Of a stretch of DNA of 64,000 nt, positions 54,422 through 64,000 are shown one piece after another. This DNA is from Parasutterella muris (GTDB taxonomy: Bacteria; Pseudomonadota; Gammaproteobacteria; Burkholderiales; Burkholderiaceae_F): positions 1 to 64,000 of the forward strand of contig NZ_CALPCV010000013.1 of assembly GCF_943193095.1 (NCBI RefSeq), in the 5' to 3' direction. A program made the position numbers and the translations under genes. The notes under the pieces are model-generated. The model saw only the letters and a list, made by a program, of their open reading frames with translations. It did not search any database and was not told the DNA's origin. Each line of letters opens with the position of its first letter. Position 1 is the first letter of the stretch.

Positions 54422-55308
54422 AGACTACCAAAAACTTTAATTTAAAGGACCACTCTGAATCAAATATTGTCTCAATCGTTGAGTCTTTAAAAGGCAAAGG
54501 AGCGCCAATAAAGGAGGCCTGCTCCTGGCTAGGAATCCATCGGAGCACGTTTTACAGGAAACGGCAAGAGCTGAAGAAGATGATCCTTTAGTCACTCAGA
54601 TTTCAGAGCTCTAAAAGCGCCGTAATTTTGCTTACGGAGCAAAGCGAATGGCGGTGTATTTGAGCAAACTAAATGGCTTTGCCATTAACCATAAACGCGT
54701 CGCCAGACTCATGAGGCTGCAAGGCTTAAATTCAAGAGTCCGCCCAAAGCGCAGAATCCATTACAAGACCGAATTGCTTGAGCCTGTTCAGGAACCTTTG
54801 TACAATGTGCTGAAACGGGATTTCTCTTCATCTGGACCGATGACAAAACTTGTCACGGACATGACTTTTGTCCCGGCAAGAGAGAGCTGGGTTGTGCTGA
54901 GCACGATCAAAGATTTATTTAACCATAAGATAGTTGCTTGGGAAACTGGTTCGAGTGCAGCACAGCAATTGTTAAATAAGCTTCCGACGAAGGAAGGGCT
55001 GCTGCCATCATATTGTGTCATCCGCAGCGATAGAGGTGGAACCTACACAAGTATGTCTTACGTGAAAGCGGTGAGAACGTCCGAGCTACTCCAGAAGAGG
55101 AATTTGCCTTGACAACGCAAGCATGGAAACGTTTTACGGGCATATGAAAAGTGAAATGTTCCGTAGAATGACTCCGCAGGAAAGAATAGAGCAGACGAGA
55201 GCAAAGGCTCAGGAAATCATCGATGACTACATCACGTGGTACAACACAGAGCGCATTCAACGCTCTTTAGGGTATGTATCGCCGGAGGAGTTCAAAGGCA
55301 GCATGTGA
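54422..55308 (+). pseudogene. IS3-family OrfB transposase, frameshifted
   Basis: Pieces of an IS150-type rve transposase: a start region (KEACSWLGIHRSTFYRKRQE), then FAINHKRVARLMRLQGLNSR, LVTDMTFVPARESWVVLSTI, DLFNHKIVAWETG, VIRSDRGGTYTS (54648-55112), and in another frame CLDNASMETFYGHMKSEMF to YNTERIQRSLGYVSPEEF (ending 55308). The DDE residues are visible, but a stop near 54590 and a frameshift near 55090 break it. Confidence 0.75.
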
Positions 55309-55409
55309 TTCCGGATACCGATTGATATCCGGCTAGTTAGCTACGAAAAGTGAGCGCAAAAACCGCAGCGTTAGGGGGAGATTTTGTCTTTCAGCTACGT
55401 TTTTAGACA

Positions 55410-55447
<38 letters not shown>

Positions 55448-55516
55448 CTCATAGGAAAATACAATAGAAAATAGCAGAGCTTGTTGCATGTAAGGTAAAA
55501 TCTAAAGAAATCCTAC

Positions 55517-56760
55517 TTGTTCTACTACTTTTACGAGCTAACTGTCGCAGTCTATGGGGTTAGTTCATTCAACGGGTCACTAAACTTGTCGTTTGACAAT
55601 GCTTGTTTGCACACTATTCGAACCCTTGGAATTAAAGAATCTCTGAATAAAGTGTTCGGTCAGAAAGATGCGGATAATCTTGTTCTGCTTGCTATTTACC
55701 AATATCTTGAGGCAGGTTCGTGTAAAAATCTGAGCGAATAGCTTCCGAGTGTCTGGCTGCCCACCAATACGCCTCTCTCCTCTCAAAGGATTAGCGAGCT
55801 TCTCTCTCGTATAACAAGAAAGCAGATCACAGAGTTTTTTAAACAGATTTGATAGAAACTGTCAATTGTCCAAGGATGCAGGCAATGACGGATACCGCTT
55901 TATCGCGTTGGACTCTACGGCAATTAGTTCTTACTCGCAAACGAGTGAAGACGCTGTGTACGGCCATGCCAAACAGGATCCGGAACTAAAACTGGTTAAT
56001 TACACGCTGGGCGTCGACTATTTCAGCGGCGAGGTCGTATATGTCTACGAAAGCGAGGGTTCCATCACGGATAAAACCTTATATCCCAACTTATCCCAAC
56101 TTGCTTGAGAACATGAAAGCAAACGGCTTTGATCTAAACAAAACAGTTCTGATAACTGATCGGGGATACGAAAGTCTCCATAATATACAGACTGTTATTA
56201 ACGAAAATTTATCTTATATCTGTGCAGTTCCACTGACGGAAAAGAACGTCAGGGATAAATTTAATAAATACTGGATGTCGCCTCAACAGCTGTGCATTTC
56301 ACGACGATGAGAACTCGATTTATGCACGTACGGATGAAGAGAACTGGGTTCAGGCACTCTCTACAGGCGGCTCTGTGAATAAGAAATACTGGATTACCGC
56401 GATTCAGAACTTGCTCAGCTACAAACAAAACAGATGCTGAAAACTTTAAAGCAAAGTCACAAGGCTCAGAAGTCGGCCCTCAGCTTTGGAAAGAGGTTAG
56501 AAGATTTATCGGGTTCGATAAGAAAATCGGATGGTTCAAAAAGATAGAGGATATTGATTGTGCGACTCGATTATGTGGCTGCTATGCAATAAGAACAAAC
56601 TGCCTGTCTGATCCGTTTAGTACAGGCAGCGCAACATTGTAGAAACCAGTTCCCGAGTCATTAAGGTGCTTAATGACGGTCGTAGACTGTACTGCGGCAA
56701 CAGTACGTATGTCGGAAAGCTGTTCGTCTATACCTTGGCAGAAAACAGATAGCCGAAACA
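55517..56760 (+). pseudogene. IS1634/IS4-like transposase remnant
   Basis: Degenerate pieces of a DDE transposase: YRFIALDSTAISSYSQTS (first Asp), YTLGVDYFSGEVVYV, VLITDRGYESLHNI (second Asp) and, later, further matches to about 56760, broken by several frameshifts and stops. The order fits IS1634-type transposases within the IS4 superfamily. No ends were identified. Confidence 0.65.
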
Positions 56761-56971
56761 AAAAGAAATGCGAAACTGGCTTCGATTAAACGCCCGGTGA
56801 TTCTATGGACACGATAATGACAATCCTTGCTTGAAGACTGTTAAGGACCCTCGTTCGCAGGCATGGAAAATAGGCGAAGTAAGTAAAAAGGCCCGGAATA
56901 CCCTAGCCTTGTTGGGTATTACCAAACTTCCGAAATCCTTACATTGAGTACTATAAACCTGGAGTTTGAGA

Positions 56972-58384
56972 TTAATTGGTTTCGGATTGATAAATGCTTT
57001 GTGCTAGCCTCTTTCCAAGTTCAACTCCAGGCTGGTCAAACGCATTAATTCCAAATAATGTTCCCAACATTGTGGTTTTGTGTTCATACAAAGCCATCAG
57101 AGCTCCTAGTCTTTCTGGAGTCAAATCATCAAGAGTTAAAGTAGAAATAACATTAAAGTATTTGCTTCCCGGATCACGTGTAATTAAAGCTTCAGTTTGT
57201 GCTTTTGCGTTAGCCATAAGAACCTTATTCAATTCTTTATGATTATGCCCGGGTTTTTTGCACCAACATACATCAATTGCAGTTTTTGCAGTTCCTTCTC
57301 TTAGCCACTGATAAAATGAGTGCTGAGATTCATTTCCATGCCCTCCCCAAACAGCCAGTGAGGTTTTACCGACAACAGGGCTGCCGTCTGGTTTTGTACT
57401 TTTACCTAGGCTTTCCATTTCGAGTTGTTGAAGCCAGTCAACCATCGTTCTTAATCTTTCATCATAAGGTAAGAAACAGAACGATGAAACATCGAGTTTA
57501 ACGGTATTCCAATATGCAAACATTGCCATTAGTGCAGGAAGATTGTTTTGCAATTCTGTGAAGGATGCATGTTTATCCATCAAGTGTGCGCCAGCAAGGA
57601 AACGCCTAAAGATATCTGATCCTAGTGCAATTGCAACAGGCAAACCAATTGCTCCCCATACGGAAAATCTACCGCCAACCCAATCCCATATAGGGAAATA
57701 GTTATCTTTGGGTAAACCAAAAAATTCCGCAGCGTCTTTTCTAGCTGAAACAACAGCTACATGGTTTTTAAATCCTTCGTGCCTAATCCCAGCTTTAAGG
57801 AGCCAGTTAAAAATTTCCTTTGCATTTGCTTGGGTCTCTTGAGTTTTAAAACTCTTGGAAGAAATAACTACCAAAGTCTTATAGGGATCGAGGGAAGAGG
57901 TAACTCGATCGAAAACTACACCATCCGCAGAGGCTAAAAAATGAAGATTAATCTCCGGTCGCGCCGATCGTAAAGCATTCCAAACGGTTCTAGGCCCCAT
58001 ATCTGATCCGCCAATACCTATGTTGATGACATCGGTAATACGATCACCAGCTGATCCTCTCCATTTCCAACTCCTGACATTGTCAGCAAATTTGCAGAAT
58101 CGTTCGAGGGTTTCATGCACTTCTTTTGCGTGAGGAGCTTCGGGAGAAGGGGCTCGTAAAGATGTGTGGAGGGCTGACCTGCCTTCACTTGGATTCACAA
58201 TCTTTCCTTGACGCATTTCATTAAAGGATTCAATCATCCTTTTTTCTTTTACAAAGTCAATAAGACCTAAAAGTTCTTTTTGCGAAATTCTCTGGCGTCC
58301 TATGTCAAGGGTAATTCCACAAGCACTCTTTTGAAAACTTTCAAATGAATCTCTAATGAACGGTGCAACAGTAAGTGACTGCAT
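56972..58384 (-). CDS. pgi: Glucose-6-phosphate isomerase
   Basis: 470 aa, shorter than the roughly 550 aa of E. coli. PGI motifs are intact: NIGIGGSDMGPR, VVISSKSFKTQET, DWVGGRFSVWGAIGLP, GKSTKPDGSPV, WGGHGNESQHSFYQWLREG and KKPGHNHKELNKVL. It interconverts glucose-6-P and fructose-6-P, which links central metabolism to mannose nucleotide synthesis via ManC. The missing length is mostly N-terminal. It lies head-to-tail with lplT on the minus strand. Confidence 0.95.
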   Translation of the reverse strand: MQSLTVAPFIRDSFESFQKSACGITLDIGRQRISQKELLGLIDFVKEKRMIESFNEMRQGKIVNPSEGRSALHTSLRAPSPEAPHAKEVHETLERFCKFADNVRSWKWRGSAGDRITDVINIGIGGSDMGPRTVWNALRSARPEINLHFLASADGVVFDRVTSSLDPYKTLVVISSKSFKTQETQANAKEIFNWLLKAGIRHEGFKNHVAVVSARKDAAEFFGLPKDNYFPIWDWVGGRFSVWGAIGLPVAIALGSDIFRRFLAGAHLMDKHASFTELQNNLPALMAMFAYWNTVKLDVSSFCFLPYDERLRTMVDWLQQLEMESLGKSTKPDGSPVVGKTSLAVWGGHGNESQHSFYQWLREGTAKTAIDVCWCKKPGHNHKELNKVLMANAKAQTEALITRDPGSKYFNVISTLTLDDLTPERLGALMALYEHKTTMLGTLFGINAFDQPGVELGKRLAQSIYQSETN

Positions 58385-58459
58385 AGTTTTAATTCTCGAA
58401 ATTATTTAGAATTCAAATGGTTAATCTTTAATAGCTTCAGACGGAATTGTAAATTAGCG

Positions 58460-59764
58460 TCAATGCCTCTTTTCCTCTCCAATTAAATGGAGTGAATCCT
58501 CTTGCGACTGATTATGCCGATGCTTAAGAATAACTGCAAGCATAGAACAACCGACAAAACTACCAAATAAAACCATTATTGTCACTGTGCCTAGACCAGA
58601 TTTGATTAGTAATGAGTACAAAGCGAGCATGACTAGGATCGAGCTGTTTTCATTGAAATTTTGGACTGCAATAGATCGGCCAGCACTCATAAGGACATGA
58701 CCTCGATGCTGAAGAAGAGCATTCATCGGCACGACAAAGAATCCGGCCATCATGCCAACGACAACTAACATAATGCAGGCAACTATAACTGCATATGAGA
58801 AATGAATGCTAATAAAATCAAATCCCCCCGGAATCCATGATCCTTTAAAGAAAGACATGATGGCAACAGAAAAGCCCATAGCTACGCCAATCGGCAAAAC
58901 ATCTATGCTTTTCCTTAAACTTACAAATGTAGCAGCAAGCACAGCGCCTATTGCGATGCCTATCGCAACTACGCCTTGAAGTATGGCCGCCTTAGAAAGA
59001 TCAAGGCCGAGGGCTGTATCCGCCCATGCTAGAACTAAAAACTGCAGAGTTGCGCCGGCGCCCCAAAAAAGAGTTGTAACTGATAATGAAATTTGTCCAA
59101 GTTTATCCTTCCATAACAGGGCGCATGATTTTCCGAAGTTTACTAAAGTGTGCACTGGCCTAAAGTCCTGTTTTGGGTAACGAGCCCCAGTGTCGGGGAT
59201 AAGGAGATTAACCGCTGCGGCAGCTGCATATACCAATATCATTACTGCAATCGCAGCTTGCGCGGCATTATGAACTCCTAATAAATGTTCTTGTCTAACA
59301 AAATGATCAATCATTGGTGAGATGAGAAATCCACCCAACCCGGTTCCCAATATAATCGATGCAACTGTTAATCCCTCAATCCAGCCGTTTGCCTTTACTA
59401 ATTTTTCAGGAGGCAATAGCTCGGTCAGTATCCCGTATTTGGCAGGTGAATAGGCTGCCGCACCTAGACCGACGATTCCATATGCTAGAAGAGGATGGGT
59501 TCCGAAAAGCATTATGCAGCAGCCTAATGTTTTTACCGCGTTGGTAATAAACATCACACGTCCTTTTGGCATCGTATCAGCAAAGATTCCAACCCATGCT
59601 GCAAAAAGTACATAACTGACTACAAAAAATAGTTTCAGAAGAGGAGTCATCCATTCAGGCTCATTTAACGTCGCCAACAGCGCAATCGCAGCAATCAATA
59701 AGGCATTATCGGCTAATGAGGATAAAAATTGTGCCAGCATGATGCTGTAAAAGCCTTTTGTCAT
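58460..59764 (-). CDS. lplT: Lysophospholipid transporter LplT
   Basis: 434 aa, about 12 hydrophobic segments, an MFS protein. The N-terminus FYSIMLAQFLSSLADNALLIAAIALL-like region and FVVSYVLFAAWVGIFADTMPKGRVM (in two parts) match LplT, which flips lysophospholipids inward for re-acylation. No acyltransferase (aas) gene is adjacent. Probably core chromosome, not part of the polysaccharide locus. Confidence 0.9.
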   Translation of the reverse strand: MTKGFYSIMLAQFLSSLADNALLIAAIALLATLNEPEWMTPLLKLFFVVSYVLFAAWVGIFADTMPKGRVMFITNAVKTLGCCIMLFGTHPLLAYGIVGLGAAAYSPAKYGILTELLPPEKLVKANGWIEGLTVASIILGTGLGGFLISPMIDHFVRQEHLLGVHNAAQAAIAVMILVYAAAAAVNLLIPDTGARYPKQDFRPVHTLVNFGKSCALLWKDKLGQISLSVTTLFWGAGATLQFLVLAWADTALGLDLSKAAILQGVVAIGIAIGAVLAATFVSLRKSIDVLPIGVAMGFSVAIMSFFKGSWIPGGFDFISIHFSYAVIVACIMLVVVGMMAGFFVVPMNALLQHRGHVLMSAGRSIAVQNFNENSSILVMLALYSLLIKSGLGTVTIMVLFGSFVGCSMLAVILKHRHNQSQEDSLHLIGEEKRH

Positions 59765-59876
59765 ATATTGAGACTCCCAAAGTATTGAGAGATTATAATT
59801 CCTACTCAGTGTTGCTTGGTTAGATATGTACTAAACAGTAAATCTAATTTGTATTTTTTCGGGATATAAATCAAAC

Positions 59877-60983
59877 ATGAAATTCTTGATTGTAGGTTGT
59901 GGTATTTCGGGTATAACCTTAGCCCGTAAATTGGCTGAAAATTCTCATCAAGTTACCATAGTTGATGAGAAGGATCACATCGGAGGTAACTGTTTTGATT
60001 ATTTCAATCAAGAAGGAATATGCATCCATAAATATGGCACACATATTTTTCATACAGAGAACGAGACCGTTTGGAGATTCTTGTCTCGTTTTACACAATG
60101 GTTTCCGTATCAGCATGAAGTAAAAGCTCTGATTGACGGTCAGCTTGTTCCGATTCCTTTTAATTTCAACACTATTGAACAGCTTTTTCCCATGGAAATG
60201 GCTAATCGTTTGATTAACGCACTTTTATCCGAGTTCCCTTTCAATAAGAAAGTTCCAATCTTAAAACTCCGTGAAAGTCAATCGAAAGACCTACAATATC
60301 TTGCAGATTATGTTTATGAAAAAGTTTTCTTGCATTACACCGAAAAGCAATGGGGAGTCAGGCCGGAAGATTTAGATCCTCTCGTTACTGGAAGGGTTCC
60401 AGTTTTTATGGGAAGAGATAACCGCTATTTCCAGGCTAAGTATCAAGGTATACCTCTTGAAGGCTACACCGCTATGTTCGAAAAGATGTTAGATCATCCG
60501 AATATAACGATCTTGTTGAATACAAAATTTGATAAAAGCATGAGCAATGATTTTGATCATTGTTATTACACAGGTCCTATAGATGAATATTTCGATTACA
60601 AACTCGGACAATTGCCTTACAGGAGTTTGAGGTTTGAATTTTTAACCTTTAATCGATCCTACTTCCAAACAAATTCAGTGGTTAATTATCCGAATAATTA
60701 CGACTTTACTAGGATCGGAGAATATAAGTATTTCCTTGACACTCAATGTGGATCAACGGTTGTATCCTACGAGTATCCCGAGGGGTTTTCCTTGGGTGAA
60801 AACGAACGTTATTACCCAATAATCAATCCCGAAAATAAGTGCTTGTATCAGAAGTATTTAGATTTGGCAAAAGGAATCGATAAGCTTACTTTCCTTGGGC
60901 GCTTGGGTGATTATAAGTACTACGATATGGATCAAGCTGTTTCAAGAGTACTGTGTCTTATTAATAAATTACCTGTTTGCTAA
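59877..60983 (+). CDS. glf: UDP-galactopyranose mutase
   Basis: 368 aa. FAD-binding GCGISG near the N-terminus (LIVGCGISGITLARKLAE), HIGGNCFDY, YGTHIFHTE, FNFNTIEQLF, EKQWGVRPEDLDP and TGPIDEYFDYKLGQLPYRSL are Glf hallmarks. It makes UDP-galactofuranose, so the glycan probably contains Galf. It is divergent from lplT; the 110 bases between are AT-rich with plausible promoters for both. Confidence 0.95.
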   Translation: MKFLIVGCGISGITLARKLAENSHQVTIVDEKDHIGGNCFDYFNQEGICIHKYGTHIFHTENETVWRFLSRFTQWFPYQHEVKALIDGQLVPIPFNFNTIEQLFPMEMANRLINALLSEFPFNKKVPILKLRESQSKDLQYLADYVYEKVFLHYTEKQWGVRPEDLDPLVTGRVPVFMGRDNRYFQAKYQGIPLEGYTAMFEKMLDHPNITILLNTKFDKSMSNDFDHCYYTGPIDEYFDYKLGQLPYRSLRFEFLTFNRSYFQTNSVVNYPNNYDFTRIGEYKYFLDTQCGSTVVSYEYPEGFSLGENERYYPIINPENKCLYQKYLDLAKGIDKLTFLGRLGDYKYYDMDQAVSRVLCLINKLPVC

Positions 60984-61357
60984 AAATAATTGATTTGGGT
61001 GAAATGACACTAACGAACTCAAGTTAAAAGGATCACTTTTGGATTATTGCTTGTTGATATGTTAGTGTCCTATCTAGGATATATTTTCTAGCGTGGTACT
61101 TGTTGATGTTGCAAAGACGTAATTTATAGTATGTACGGCAGGAGGAGTTCTGCTTGATTTCCTTCCTTTTTATATCATTGCATTAGTTAGAAAAAATGAA
61201 TTGCTTGTGTTTTAAAAGTAGGAGCTAATTGTTGACTATGGATAATCGATATAGCGAAAAGGAGGCGACATGATATTTAATGTCTTACAAAATAGCTGAT
61301 ATAGTTAACCAACGAATTTCTAACATATTTTATTACTTATGAATTAGGACGCATAAA
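60984..61357. other. Intergenic region between glf and manC
   Basis: No gene. Contains a wide inverted repeat GACACTAAC (61006-61014) and GTTAGTGTC (61061-61069), enclosing a smaller AAAAG/CTTTT hairpin. Possibly a terminator or promoter structure for the neighbouring genes; no U-run seen. Confidence 0.35.
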
Positions 61358-62835
61358 TTGGTTAAATTTGTTATTTTATGTGGGGGTACGGGGACTCGTT
61401 TATGGCCTCTGTCTCGTCAAAGCTTTCCTAAACAATTTACAAAACTAATTGGCGAAGAGAGTTTGCTCTTGCGAAGCTTTGCATGTTCGCTAGAAACTGC
61501 AAGGCTTTTGCTTTTATCCAACGAACATAACGATCTTCTTAAAACCCAAGGAAGGGGGGGGTGAGGATTCAAGTTATAACAAATAAAGATTATCTTTATT
61601 TTGTGCAAGCAGCTTTGTCAAAGTACAAGGGAGAATATTCGATAGTTTTAGAACCAGAATCGAGAAATACTGCACCCGCGATTGGAATTGCTTCCTTAAT
61701 TTCACTTCTTAACAACGAGCCCGACTCTCTCTTAGTTATTCTCCCTTCGGATCATTTTATACAGGACGAAAACTCATTTGCTCATTCAATCTCGAACGCT
61801 TTAGAACTTGCAGATTCCGGATTGCTTGTTACTTTAGGAATTCATCCTACCTATCCCGAGACAGGATATGGCTATATAGAGGTAGGAGAAAAAATCAATA
61901 GTCTAGGCTTTAAAGTAAAAAGATTTGAAGAAAAACCATCGTTGGACAAGGCTCGATCCTTTATTAATTCAAAAAAATATTTATGGAATTCTGGCATTTT
62001 GGTTGGGTCAAGCAGGACCATTCTATCTGAAATAAAGCAACATGAGCCAACGCTATACAGTCAATTGATATCCATGTCTGAGGACATTAGAAGTACTATT
62101 GATTTAGGATCAATAGATGAAAAAGTTATAACTTTGCCGGAGTGTTATTCTCTTTCTGAAAATTTGTCATTTGATTATGCTGTCCTGGAAAAGACAGGAG
62201 TTGCAGTTGTAACAGAACTGAAGTCAGGATGGTCCGATCTTGGTTCATGGCATTCTGTTTATGATCTTGAAACAAAAGATGAGAACCAGAATGCAGTGGT
62301 TGGGCAAGTAGAAACTATTGAAGCGCAGGGGTGCTATATAAGAAGCGAAACAAAACTTGTAACAGCAGTTGGTGTACACGATCTAGCGATTATCGAGAAT
62401 GATGATGCTGTGCTTGTTGCTCCGTTAAAAGACAGTCAAAAAGTAAAAAATATGGTAACCAGGCTTAGGAAAAAAAATCGCCCGGAAGCTTTGGTTAGCT
62501 CATCAGTTTATAGACCTTGGGGTAATTATAAGAGCCTTGCGAAGGGTTTGAGGTTTCAAGTAAAAAAATTAACTGTGTCACCTGGTGAATGTCTTTCACT
62601 TCAATTGCATCATCACAGAGCTGAGCATTGGATTGTTGTATCGGGGACTGCAGAAGTAACAATCGAAGGGGAAAAACAAATTCTGACTGAAAATGAGTCA
62701 ATTTTTATTCCTCTCGGTTTTAAGCATAGGCTTGCTAACCCTGGCAAGATTCCTTTGGTTGTGATAGAGGTACAGTCAGGTTCATATCTCGGTGAAGATG
62801 ATATTTGCCGATTTGAAGATAAATACGAGAGATGA
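61358..62835 (+). pseudogene. manC: Mannose-1-phosphate guanylyltransferase/PMI ManC, frameshifted at a G8 tract
   Basis: From TTG 61358 (AGGA ribosome site) the frame encodes the nucleotidyltransferase start (ILCGGTGTRLWPLSRQSFPKQF) and stops at TGA just after eight G (61554-61561). The rest (QVITNKDYLYFVQAAL, ILPSDHFI, ETGYGYIEVG, FEEKPSLDKA, WNSGILVGS, and the cupin LSLQLHHHRAEHWIVVSGTA) continues in another frame to 62835. With nine (or six) G the frames join, giving about 492 aa, near the usual 470-480. ManC makes GDP-mannose, and the C-terminal domain isomerises mannose-6-P. The tract may switch the gene on and off, or may be an assembly error. Confidence 0.88.
61554..61561 (+). repeat. 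G8 homopolymer within manC
   Basis: Eight consecutive G interrupt the manC frame. Mononucleotide G tracts of this length in coding sequence are typical contingency loci in several mucosal bacteria. Confidence 0.8.
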
Positions 62836-63803
62836 TAAGTATGATACCCAAAACAATACATTATTTTTTTGATGATGTTAATTTTTATAGGAAAGGGAAA
62901 AAAAATACACAGTTGAGGATGTGTTATACCTCTTGGAGGAGGGCTTGCCCAGATTTTTCAATTAGGTTATGGACACCTAATAATGGGGAAATAAGGGAAA
63001 TAATAAATAGCTCCGCTTTTATCTTAAAAAAATATAAAGATAAGGATTGGGCATTTGTTTCAGATTATGTAAGAGCTTATGTTCTTTACAAATATGGAGG
63101 AATTTATTTAGATACTGATGTTGAAATTTTAAAAAATCTTTCTCCTTATTTGAATAATAGATTTTTTTGTTCCATCGAAGGAGATATTTTATATGGTGAA
63201 AATATTCCTGAACCGGCTGTCATGGGAAGTATAGCTGGGCACCCTCTTCTTAAGAGAATAATGGATCTTTATGAAAGCGATTGGATTATGTCAGAATCCA
63301 ATCCTATTGCAAATGTGGTAGCAAAAAAAGCTCTAAAGGACTTATATTCTTTTGAAATAATTTCTTATTCTGAATCTGTTATACATAAATTAAATAAATT
63401 GTATGATAAAAATGTACCTAATAAGATTTGCTTGAATTTTGAACTTTATAAGAATCAAATCGTTTGGCAAGATAGGAATAAAGAAGTGACTATATACCCA
63501 TGCGAATATTTTTGTCCAAGCTGGGTTAGTTTTCAAGATAAGGCTTTTACAGACAAAACTGTTGCAATTCATTGGAATCAATCTAGTTGGTGGAAAGATT
63601 CTTCGCAGTCAAATAATATAGATAACTCTAAAAATTTAATAAGAGAAAATGAACAATTAAATCATATAAATAATAAATTAATTAATGAAAATAAAGAGTT
63701 AATGGAAATAAATAAACTATTGAAATCAGAAAAAGATAATAATATCATCAAATGTAAAATAAAAAAAATATTCAATTATTTAAATAGACATGAAAGCAAA
63801 TAA
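62832..63803 (+). CDS. GT32-type glycosyltransferase (DXD sugar-binding)
   Basis: 323 aa. MIPKTIHYFFDD and SWRRACPDFSIRLW at the start, then FVSDYVRAYVLYKYGGIYLD with the DTD metal motif, are the Gly_transf_sug (PF04488) signature. FCSIEGDILYGENIPEPAVM and HPLLKRIMDLYES follow. The last 60 residues are a Asn/Lys/Glu-rich coiled coil. ATG overlaps the manC stop (ATGA), so its translation depends on manC being read through to its end. Confidence 0.88.
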   Translation: MISMIPKTIHYFFDDVNFYRKGKKNTQLRMCYTSWRRACPDFSIRLWTPNNGEIREIINSSAFILKKYKDKDWAFVSDYVRAYVLYKYGGIYLDTDVEILKNLSPYLNNRFFCSIEGDILYGENIPEPAVMGSIAGHPLLKRIMDLYESDWIMSESNPIANVVAKKALKDLYSFEIISYSESVIHKLNKLYDKNVPNKICLNFELYKNQIVWQDRNKEVTIYPCEYFCPSWVSFQDKAFTDKTVAIHWNQSSWWKDSSQSNNIDNSKNLIRENEQLNHINNKLINENKELMEINKLLKSEKDNNIIKCKIKKIFNYLNRHESK

Positions 63804-64000
63804 AAGACCCTATGTATATATAACGGATGATTTTTATGTCATACCATTAATCGTATCTATTAAATCTCTTCGCAAATACGACAAGGAATCTGAAGTTTTC
63901 GTATTCTATAAAGACGTTAGTAAACAGAATATAGAATTGCTCAAATCCTATTGCTCAACTCTTAATGTGCAATTGCGTAATGTAGAGAAAGATCTTAGTG
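63790..64000 (+). CDS. Glycosyltransferase family 8-type protein, 5' part only
   Basis: Starts at ATG 63790, overlapping the preceding gene by 14 bases, and runs off the window. The 70 visible residues begin KANKRPYVYITDDFYVIPLI and continue VSIKSLRKYDKESEVFVFY, the pattern of GT8 N-termini (nucleotide-sugar binding). Function beyond that cannot be judged. Confidence 0.65.
   Translation, partial: MKANKRPYVYITDDFYVIPLIVSIKSLRKYDKESEVFVFYKDVSKQNIELLKSYCSTLNVQLRNVEKDLS

Overview
The window looks like part of the genome of a gut betaproteobacterium of the Sutterella/Parasutterella type. This is inferred from gene style (Tat-exported heme-less flavoprotein, LplT next to Pgi, SXT/R391-like MOBH/F-type transfer genes) and is not proven. 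Base composition is mosaic: GC-rich conjugation genes (about 8.0-34.8 kb) lie between AT-richer defence genes (0.5-7.7 kb) and a very AT-rich polysaccharide locus (39.4-64 kb).

Region 1 (1-7.7 kb) is a worn defence-type island. It has a 77-bp direct repeat, a RelB/DinJ-type antitoxin without a visible toxin, two tandem DUF262 (GmrSD-like) genes each broken by one frameshift, an intact Tat-signal flavoprotein of the fumarate reductase family, and a DUF3644 gene cut by one in-frame amber codon.

Region 2 (8.0-36.1 kb, all minus strand) is a nearly complete F-type mating-pair-formation module in SXT/R27-like order. From first to last transcribed: unknown 442-aa gene, a 1098-aa protein that aligns with the MobH/TraI_2 relaxase domain but has lost its His/Asp metal ligands, a basic 288-aa protein, traD, DUF4400, lytic transglycosylase, traA pilin, traL, traE, traK, traB, dsbC, traV, traC, trbI, S26 peptidase traF, traW, traU, trbC, a traN split into two secreted proteins, thioredoxin-like traF, traH, traG. 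Most genes overlap or nearly touch, so one long operon is likely. No integrase, partition or replication gene is visible, so ICE or integrated plasmid cannot be decided here.

Region 3 (36.1-64 kb) is a surface polysaccharide (capsule or O-antigen) locus riddled with insertion sequences. It has Wzm/Wzt export, UDP-glucose dehydrogenase, three family-2-type glycosyltransferases (one a double-domain fusion), an acyltransferase, UDP-galactopyranose mutase, a frameshifted ManC with a G8 tract, a GT32-type transferase and the start of a GT8-type gene. Pgi and LplT sit among them. Broken copies of IS1111-like, ISAs1, IS66 (one inside the remains of another), IS3 and IS1634/IS4-like elements and a possible MITE fill the gaps.

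Many genes carry exactly one inactivating lesion (TAG, TAA or TGA stops, or frameshifts). This could be real recent decay, phase variation at short repeats, or assembly error; read data would separate these.
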